Shown: positions 23,873-33,127 of the stretch, one piece after another
Layout of the letters: each line of letters opens with the position of its first letter
Numbering within the stretch: position 1 is the first letter of the stretch
Notes under the pieces: model-generated
What the model saw: the letters and a program-made list of their open reading frames with translations, nothing else
Told to the model about the DNA's origin: nothing
The model's database searches: none
Position numbers and translations under genes: made by a program
NCBI GenBank assembly: GCA_029260235.1
Contig: JAJDDP010000226.1
Span: 1 to 33,127, forward strand
Origin: Phycisphaerae bacterium
GTDB taxonomy: Bacteria; Planctomycetota; Phycisphaerae; UBA1845
Direction of reading: 5' to 3'
DNA length: 33,127 bases

Positions 23873-24643
23873 ATGACTCAATCCGGACAGACGATTCAAG
23901 GACGAAATCGACGACTAGCCAGGCGGGGCGGGACCGCTTCTGCGATCTTTGCCGAGTATGAAGACGAGCTTGGGCAGGGCGGCGTTGCGGTGATGGATGG
24001 CGGCAACGATGATTCTGGCCGCTCCGAGTCAAACGAGTCAGCCTCGGCTGTTCTTACGCTCGGCGGCAGCGCGGTGGCGATCAAGATTCAATCCGATCCT
24101 GAAGTCCCAGCCAGGGCAACCATTGGCGGGCGGACGTCGGACCGCGGGCCCAAAGAATCAGCCCCTCAAGACCACGAGTTCTACTCCGCCCTGCGCCCCG
24201 GCGAATCCCAAAGGCCAGGCCTGGACGCCGATGTCGATTCCAGCGTAACCCACCACGAACAACAGATGCTTTTTGACGACCCGCTGGCTGAGGAGAGCAG
24301 CGACTATCTTCACGAACTGCGCGAGAATCGCCATCGCCTCGACAAAGCTATCGAATGGATGGATGCTTCCCAGCGGGCTGAAACTGAAGCGGACAATGCC
24401 GTCATGATCGGCCCGCGCGATGATACGGTCTTGGAGTTTGCCACCGACCGGAGGATCGATCAACAGTCCGAGCCAAGCAGACCGGCAGTGGATCAACCCA
24501 GAGCAAGCAGAGAGACTCGCACCGATCCCCGCAGCTGGAAGAGTCGAGCACCGTTCTCCTGGCGGAGGCTATGCGTATCTGCCGTGGTTTCTGGAGGGCT
24601 GGGATCGCTGGCATTGATGGTGGTTCAGTGGGTGGCGGGCTAA
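23873..24643 (+). CDS. Low-complexity protein with C-terminal membrane anchor, function unknown
   Basis: GAGGTGAACGCTC precedes the ATG at 23873 and provides a ribosome-binding site. The 256-residue product is mostly polar and rich in Ser, Asp, Glu and Arg. A possible coiled-coil or helical segment covers about residues 140-170 (DYLHELRENRHRLDKAIEWM). After a basic stretch (RSWKSRAPFSWRRL), the last 25 residues form one hydrophobic helix (CVSAVVSGGLGSLALMVVQW), as in tail-anchored proteins, so most of the chain would lie in the cytoplasm. There is no signal peptide. I recognise no family. It is convergent with the microprotein gene at 24736-24876. Confidence 0.65.
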   Translation: MTQSGQTIQGRNRRLARRGGTASAIFAEYEDELGQGGVAVMDGGNDDSGRSESNESASAVLTLGGSAVAIKIQSDPEVPARATIGGRTSDRGPKESAPQDHEFYSALRPGESQRPGLDADVDSSVTHHEQQMLFDDPLAEESSDYLHELRENRHRLDKAIEWMDASQRAETEADNAVMIGPRDDTVLEFATDRRIDQQSEPSRPAVDQPRASRETRTDPRSWKSRAPFSWRRLCVSAVVSGGLGSLALMVVQWVAG

Positions 24644-24646
24644 CCA

Positions 24647-24662
24647 GGCGGGGCGCCCTGCC
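24647..24662 (+). terminator. Hairpin after the tail-anchored protein gene
   Basis: GGCGGGG (24647-24653) pairs with CCCTGCC (24656-24662) with one G-T pair, giving a six-pair stem once the loop is opened. It begins four bases after the stop codon, between convergent genes. No clear T-run. Confidence 0.3.
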
Positions 24663-24735
24663 CAGCCGTTATGTGCAGCGAAGTGGGCCTTGTGATCCTC
24701 GTAGCCCAACGCTCAAGTAGTGGTTCGTCACGATG

Positions 24736-24876
24736 CTACCGAAGCGCCATCCAAATCCCAATCACGACAGCCGCAACCGTCAGCCCAGCAGCCAAGGCTG
24801 AAGCGCGCGGATTCTGCCGCACAGGTTTTTCCTTGGGTGTAGGGTAGCTACGGTTTCTGCGTTTCCGGGCCGACAC
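24736..24876 (-). CDS. Small basic membrane microprotein (46 residues), candidate gene
   Basis: A frame from a GTG at 24876 to a TAG at 24736 encodes 46 residues. The N-terminus is strongly basic (SARKRRNRSYPTPKEKPVR), and residues about 25-44 form a single hydrophobic helix (ALAAGLTVAAVVIGIWMAL), giving a coherent membrane-protein layout that chance frames rarely show. It lies 54 bases downstream of the glycosyltransferase gene on the same strand, so it could be its last co-transcribed gene. There is no strong Shine-Dalgarno (only TTGGGAT just before the GTG). I recognise no family. The call rests on composition and position. Confidence 0.5.
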   Translation of the reverse strand: MSARKRRNRSYPTPKEKPVRQNPRASALAAGLTVAAVVIGIWMALR

Positions 24877-24930
24877 ATCCCAATTCTAAGAAAATGAACC
24901 CGCAGAGGCAAAGAGATTCTGCTTTGGCTG

Positions 24931-26145
24931 TCAAACAGTTGCAAGCATCGGACGGCGAATTGGCATTGATTCCCAATTCGATTCCTGGCCTAGCAGTGTT
25001 TCGAATTTGGACATCTCCCGATCCCAGTTGAATTGCGATTCCACTAGCTTCCGGGCGTTTTGGCCCATTTCCTCAGCCTCGGCGGGGTTTGAGAGCAACC
25101 ACGTGATTGCGTCGGCGATTGATTGTGGATCATCTGCAATTCGGTAGTCGCAGCCGTCAGTCGCCACGATTCCTTCTGCTGCCTTCGATGTCAAGACCAC
25201 CGACCTGCCGGCGGCCATGGCTTCCAATACCTTGTTCTGCAAACCCCGGGCGATCCGCAGCGGTGCTACCGCCACCGAGAACCCGTCGATGTAAGCGCCA
25301 GCATCCGGCACTTCTCCGGTCACTTCGATCCCTGAATTGTTGCCAAGGGCCGAGACAACAGACGATGGATTCCGGCCTACGATTTGAAACGTTGCTTCGG
25401 GAACGCGCTCCTGGATGGCGGGCCAAGCTGTTTCGGCGAACCAGCTCACCGCGTCGATGTTCGGCCGATAGTCCATCGCTCCCAAGAAGCCAACCCGGTT
25501 GTTGCCCGGCATCCCTTGGGAGGGCCGGACCTCTACGCCATTGCCTACTACCGACAGCCGCTGTCGCAACTCAGCCTCAACCACCTCGTCAGCTTCCGCC
25601 TCGGTGATGATGATCGAACGATCAAAGGCCCGGATCCATTCCTTCTCTTGCTTTTCAAGGCGGCTCGCCTCCACCTGCAAGAGTCGCGACTTCAGCCAAC
25701 CGCTCTCTTCCGCATAGGCTGACCACTTGCGGCTATCCCAATCGCAAAAATCGATCACTCGGCAAGGCGCCTCGACGCCTAGTCCGTAAGGCGCCATCCC
25801 CGATGAAAAGACAACCACAGCATCGAACCCGACCGACGACGACCACCGTCGCAAAGTCTGCCACATGCGTTCGTCGGCGTAGTAGCTCTCGGTCAGCGAC
25901 TTGCCCCGAGCCAGCCCCAGCAAACCCTTGGCTAGTGCCGTGCTTGGGCGCAAAGGAATCGCTGCCACGTCTTGGCACCGCTGCCGCATTGTCTCAACAT
26001 GCTGCGAGTCAGCCGGATCATCCACAAAACAGGCACACCAAACCTCATGCCGCCGAGATAAGAATTCCAACTCGTGGAACGAACGAATCTTATCACCCTT
26101 ATTGGGCGGGTAAGGGATGCGATGAGCTAAGTAAAGAATCTTCAA
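24931..26145 (-). CDS. TIGR03087-type glycosyltransferase (XrtA/PEP-CTERM system-associated)
   Basis: The 404-residue product is a GT4-like glycosyltransferase with the diagnostic start MKILYLAHRIPYPPNKGDK of the TIGR03087 family found in exosortase A exopolysaccharide clusters. The middle contains RVIDFCDWDSRKWSAYA, and the C-terminal Rossmann half has GNGVEV, VGFLGAMDYRPNIDAV and the nucleotide-sugar-binding part AVAPLRIARGLQNKVLEAMA, with the E of the E-x7-E type motif in NKVLEAMAAGRSVV. It would add a sugar during extracellular polysaccharide synthesis in the cytoplasm. Neither an exosortase nor other Wzx/Wzy-like genes are in view. It lies 76 bases downstream of the FemAB gene on the same strand and probably shares its transcript. 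Confidence 0.9.
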   Translation of the reverse strand: MKILYLAHRIPYPPNKGDKIRSFHELEFLSRRHEVWCACFVDDPADSQHVETMRQRCQDVAAIPLRPSTALAKGLLGLARGKSLTESYYADERMWQTLRRWSSSVGFDAVVVFSSGMAPYGLGVEAPCRVIDFCDWDSRKWSAYAEESGWLKSRLLQVEASRLEKQEKEWIRAFDRSIIITEAEADEVVEAELRQRLSVVGNGVEVRPSQGMPGNNRVGFLGAMDYRPNIDAVSWFAETAWPAIQERVPEATFQIVGRNPSSVVSALGNNSGIEVTGEVPDAGAYIDGFSVAVAPLRIARGLQNKVLEAMAAGRSVVLTSKAAEGIVATDGCDYRIADDPQSIADAITWLLSNPAEAEEMGQNARKLVESQFNWDREMSKFETLLGQESNWESMPIRRPMLATV

Positions 26146-26221
26146 AATCCAACCAATCAGCAGTAGCAGTAACGCTGTTCCTTCGTGTCCTAGTGCCTTA
26201 GCGGTTCAGTTGGGCTGCTCT

Positions 26222-27331
26222 TCACCCGGGCACGTGCTTGGATCCCCACTGTCCCATTCGAACCGCAACCGCAAAAGGCAGCCGAGGCCACAGTTTCCGA
26301 ATCAACCGCAACTTGGGGTTGCTTGGCGTCAGGTCTGGCTGTTTGGCGCCAGACAAGGTGAGGCATTGATACTGCAACGGTGTAGGCTCGAATCCTTGGA
26401 AGCGTTTGAAGTTGAAGCTCCCCGAGTTGTCCACGCGAGATCGGCCAAAATCAAAAACCCGCAACCCACGCTCGACAGCCTTCTCAGCTAGCGTCAGGTA
26501 GATGAAGTTGAACGCGCTGACTTGGTTGGCACGTCGAGTTGCGCCGACGAAGTAAGGCAGCACCGTATCGCCATACACAAAGCTAACCAGCCCAGCCACC
26601 GGTTCATCATCTTCGCAGACCAGCGAAACTAGATGTTGCGACGGGTGACCAAGAACCAATTCCTCGAAGAACCGATACGGATAGTTCAACGAAGCGAGGC
26701 GATGCATGCTTTGGCAATAAAGTCGCCACACCGTCGGCAGATGCTCCTCGCCAAATCGAACGGAAAGTCCAAACTTCTTTCGGCCATTTCGCGCAGCCGC
26801 CCGCGCCTTTCGCGGCAGCCATTCCAACACGCGCCCCTGCTCTTCGGGCAGCTCTCGTTTGAAGGTTACATAGCGCTCGATGATGGGCAGGTCGTTGCTA
26901 ACCGCGTGTTGGCTGCGCAGATCAATGAACCCAGCCCCGCGCTGCTTCGCTTCGTGGGCTGCAGCAGCGAGCAAGATACGCCCGACTTCGGCATCATCGC
27001 AGATAGCGCCGCCGTAAATGGCATAGGGCACGCTCACCAGGAAGGTGCCGCCCAAGAGGCTCCGCACACGAGTCAGCGGCAAAGCTCCCACCACCTCGTC
27101 GCCACGAAGCGCAGCCAGATAAATCACCTCATGCCCAAACGCAGCTGCGACCGCTTGACCCCATGCAGACGTATGAAAAAACGAGCCGTCCGCCTGGCTG
27201 GCGATGTACGAATCCCACTCGTCCAGATCAGCCGCTTGGATGCACTCCACGCGCAGCGGAGGGCGATCAGCTGCGTCATGCGGGCTGGCCATGGCGGGCA
27301 GAACGGGGTCGTGTAGAATCGAGGCGCTCAT
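26222..27331 (-). CDS. FemAB-type acyltransferase (XrtA/PEP-CTERM system-associated, TIGR03019-like)
   Basis: The 369-residue product has a double GNAT fold. Its motifs include DGSFFHTSAWGQAVAAAFGH near the N-terminus, ALRGDEVVGALPLTRVRS, and the C-terminal FDFGRSRVDNSGSFNFKRF followed by GFEPTPLQYQ, the hallmark of PEP-CTERM-associated FemAB proteins. FemAB enzymes transfer acyl or aminoacyl groups; this group is thought to modify exopolysaccharide or its precursors. The ATG at 27331 is chosen because a GATAAT hexamer lies seven bases before it and longer versions would overlap the divergent methyltransferase start; Met at 27292 is another option. It probably forms a unit with the downstream glycosyltransferase. 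Confidence 0.88.
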   Translation of the reverse strand: MSASILHDPVLPAMASPHDAADRPPLRVECIQAADLDEWDSYIASQADGSFFHTSAWGQAVAAAFGHEVIYLAALRGDEVVGALPLTRVRSLLGGTFLVSVPYAIYGGAICDDAEVGRILLAAAAHEAKQRGAGFIDLRSQHAVSNDLPIIERYVTFKRELPEEQGRVLEWLPRKARAAARNGRKKFGLSVRFGEEHLPTVWRLYCQSMHRLASLNYPYRFFEELVLGHPSQHLVSLVCEDDEPVAGLVSFVYGDTVLPYFVGATRRANQVSAFNFIYLTLAEKAVERGLRVFDFGRSRVDNSGSFNFKRFQGFEPTPLQYQCLTLSGAKQPDLTPSNPKLRLIRKLWPRLPFAVAVRMGQWGSKHVPG

Positions 27332-27338
27332 TGCTGTT

Positions 27339-27344
27339 ATTATC
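27339..27344 (-). promoter_or_regulatory. Candidate -10 element of the FemAB gene
   Basis: GATAAT on the minus strand (five of six matches to TATAAT) lies seven bases before the ATG at 27331, so the transcript could be leaderless. I see no convincing -35. Confidence 0.3.
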
Positions 27345-27394
27345 GGCAGCTTGGAAGGCCGTCGTTCGTAGCTTGTGACAAAGGACTCCCCGCG

Positions 27395-28072
27395 ATGCAC
27401 AAAACCCGCCCCCTGCCCGTAGAGCAGGGCTACAACGCTTGGTCAGCCGTCTACGATACCGACGGCAACCCACTCATAGCCCTGGAAGAGCCGGTTGTGC
27501 GGGCTTGGCTGCGAGAATCAGCAGGCAAGACAGTCCTCGACGTGGGCAGCGGAACAGGCCGACATACCCAGTGGCTTCAGAGGGGTGGTGCCAAGGTCGT
27601 CGCCCTCGATTTCTCGGAAGGCATGATGGCCAAAGCCCGGGCGAAGGTCGGCCCAGGTTTCGTATTGTTCTGCCGCCATGCCCTGCCCGCACCGCTACCG
27701 CTGGCGAGTGGTTCATGCGACCACGTGGTCTTCGCTTTGGTGGCTGACCACATCGAAGCGCTTGACCCAGTGTTCAACGAGTTCCACCGCGTGCTACGGC
27801 CCGGTGGCAGCGTAGTATTCACCGTGCTACACCCAGCCATGGAACAGTTCGGCTTGACCGCCGGCTTTAGTGATCCAGAGACGGGCGAAAAGATGCATGT
27901 AGAATCGGTGCCCAACACCTTCACCGATTACCTGATGCCGATCATCCGAGCGAACCTGCGCATCACAGAGATGATAGAGCGGGTGGTAGACGAAGACTTG
28001 ATAGCCAAAGCCCCAAGAGCAGCCAAGTACCAAGGCTGGCCCATGCTATTGGCCATCCAGGCCCAACGGTAG
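27395..28072 (+). CDS. Class I SAM-dependent methyltransferase
   Basis: The 225-residue product has the Rossmann-fold methyltransferase motifs in order. Motif I is VLDVGSGTGRHTQWL (about residues 46-60), motif II is the acidic VVALDFSEGMM, and motif IV/post-I is CDHVVFALVADHIE. The following strand region is LRPGGSVVFTVLHPAM. The form is close to UbiE/COQ5-type enzymes acting on small molecules, but the substrate is not evident. AAAGGA upstream of the ATG is a reasonable ribosome-binding site. The gene is divergent from the FemAB gene, with 63 bases between start codons, so the two may share regulation. Confidence 0.9.
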   Translation: MHKTRPLPVEQGYNAWSAVYDTDGNPLIALEEPVVRAWLRESAGKTVLDVGSGTGRHTQWLQRGGAKVVALDFSEGMMAKARAKVGPGFVLFCRHALPAPLPLASGSCDHVVFALVADHIEALDPVFNEFHRVLRPGGSVVFTVLHPAMEQFGLTAGFSDPETGEKMHVESVPNTFTDYLMPIIRANLRITEMIERVVDEDLIAKAPRAAKYQGWPMLLAIQAQR

Positions 28073-28232
28073 GGCGGGCGTTGGGCGCCAAATTGCTCAT
28101 CGGGCACAACAAGTCACGGCGGGCAGTACCGGCCGGGTTGGTTTGGTTGTCGCGTGCGGTGCAAGGCGCCGCGCCGAATGCGCTTAGGGAGAGGTGAGAC
28201 GGAGTGGTCGCTTTGGGGTTGGAGGTGGTCGC

Positions 28233-28643
28233 GTGTCCATCTGGAAGAAGAAATCTCCGCCGTTCATCGGGCGAACCAAGCTCGCAGACAGCGCCTTTGC
28301 AGAGTTGCTGTCAATCGATGTAAAACACCATGACCTTGCCGTGTCTATCCGTCGCGCCGTTGCCAAGACCTGCAGCGTCGAGGCCCAAATGTTGTATCCA
28401 TCCGACTCGACCACCACGCTCGTTGAGTTCGCAATGACACAGCGAAGAGGTTGGTGGCAAGATTGGGATGACTTGGGACTCGTATTCGCATTGAAGCAAG
28501 AATTGGAAATAGAATTGCCCTACGAAGTCGCAGGGAATTTCCCACCATTCATGCGGTGGCGGCTCTTTTGGTGGAGAGGGTCATCGCCAAAGTTTCTTGG
28601 TGAGTGGGTTGAACAAGTGGTGGCAGTTATTCGCGCCAAATAG
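28233..28643 (+). CDS. Small protein of unknown function, weakly acyl-carrier-like
   Basis: GGAGGTG six bases before the GTG at 28233 decides this start over an earlier GTG at 28194. The 136-residue product is mixed alpha/beta, with a basic N-terminus (SIWKKK) and a central part (residues about 36-88) reading like a helix bundle: a helix with SIRRAVAKTCSV, a TTTLVEF turn, the acidic DWDDLGLVFALKQELEIELP, and a Trp-rich end (MRWRLFWWRG). The D-x-L-x-x-V-x-x-x-x-E-x-x-x-E-I-x-L-P pattern recalls helices II-III of acyl carrier proteins, but the D-S-L phosphopantetheine site is absent. I do not recognise a family. It sits between the methyltransferase and alaS genes and is probably not part of an operon with alaS. 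Confidence 0.6.
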   Translation: MSIWKKKSPPFIGRTKLADSAFAELLSIDVKHHDLAVSIRRAVAKTCSVEAQMLYPSDSTTTLVEFAMTQRRGWWQDWDDLGLVFALKQELEIELPYEVAGNFPPFMRWRLFWWRGSSPKFLGEWVEQVVAVIRAK

Positions 28644-28729
28644 GTGAGGTGCTGGAGGCGGCATACAGACTTACTTTAGGATGGCCAGTGGTGGGCTTCT
28701 CTCTTTGCCCTTGAGTATCTCCTTCGCTC

Positions 28730-28758
28730 TTGACGCAACAGCGTCTCAGCGGGATCAT
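28730..28758 (+). promoter_or_regulatory. Candidate promoter of alaS
   Basis: TTGACG (28730-28735, five of six) and GATCAT (28753-28758, four of six) are spaced by 17 bases. The leader to the ATG at 28828 would be about 63 bases. I see no T-box or other leader structure in it. Confidence 0.35.
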
Positions 28759-28827
28759 CGCCGGTCTTTGCACGCGCTCACTAATCTACGCATGTTGCAC
28801 CGGCTTTGTCGGGCAGATCGATAGGAC

Positions 28828-33127
<4,300 letters not shown>

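Overview
The window reads as a chromosomal segment of a planctomycete, most likely of the Phycisphaerae type. The clues are a secreted protease carrying the N-N-N-x-I-N-D / D-x-N-G-D-G-V-P-D-E-C linker common in that phylum, a pseudopilin with a planctomycete-style N-terminus, several short zinc-ribbon membrane proteins, a TIGR03790-like secreted protein with a dockerin-like tail, and orphan XrtA/PEP-CTERM exopolysaccharide genes. This assignment is inferred from gene style; there is no rRNA or other phylogenetic marker here. I see no tRNA, rRNA, CRISPR array, insertion sequence, integrase or phage gene, so the window looks like ordinary core and semi-core chromosome, not an island.

Layout. 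1-2011 (minus): a large secreted trypsin-like protease fused to a beta-helix region, cut by the window edge. 2294-3973 (minus): bpt protein aminoacyltransferase and a DUF554 membrane protein. 4141-7618 (plus): a zinc-ribbon protein with an internal duplication, a GT87/DUF2029 membrane glycosyltransferase and a double-zinc-ribbon membrane protein. 7850-9355 (plus): secreted TIGR03790-like protein. 9423-10850 (minus): exported helical-repeat plus bactofilin-like protein. 11101-12901 (plus): AI-2E/PerM-type permease and a small possible lipoprotein. 13023-14012 (minus): dihydroorotate-dehydrogenase-like protein lacking the usual active-site loop. 14279-17969 (plus): hemL, a membrane protein and a fused VKOR-DsbA thiol oxidase, apparently one transcription unit. 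18040-18708 (minus): cmk.

19025-22610 (plus) is the most coherent system: a ferrous-iron operon of a DtxR-type regulator, two FeoA proteins, FeoB and a small Cys-containing membrane protein. Stop and start codons overlap at the first two junctions, and a perfect palindrome lies over a possible promoter. The regulator ends in a Cys-rich tail where the third (SH3-like) domain of DtxR would be, while SH3-like FeoA proteins, one with its own Cys cluster, are encoded immediately downstream. I regard this arrangement as the best lead in the window.

22748-24643 (plus): a pseudopilin and a low-complexity protein with a C-terminal membrane anchor. 24736-27331 (minus): a 46-residue membrane microprotein, a TIGR03087-type glycosyltransferase and a FemAB-type acyltransferase. 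27395-33127 (plus): a methyltransferase, a small protein weakly like an acyl carrier protein, alaS (with an AT-richer, expanded middle) and purA (cut by the window end).

Several genes without a ribosome-binding site (hemL, bpt, the FemAB gene) have a -10-like hexamer 6-7 bases before the ATG, which would give leaderless mRNAs. All promoters, operators and terminators here were read by eye and should be treated as candidates.
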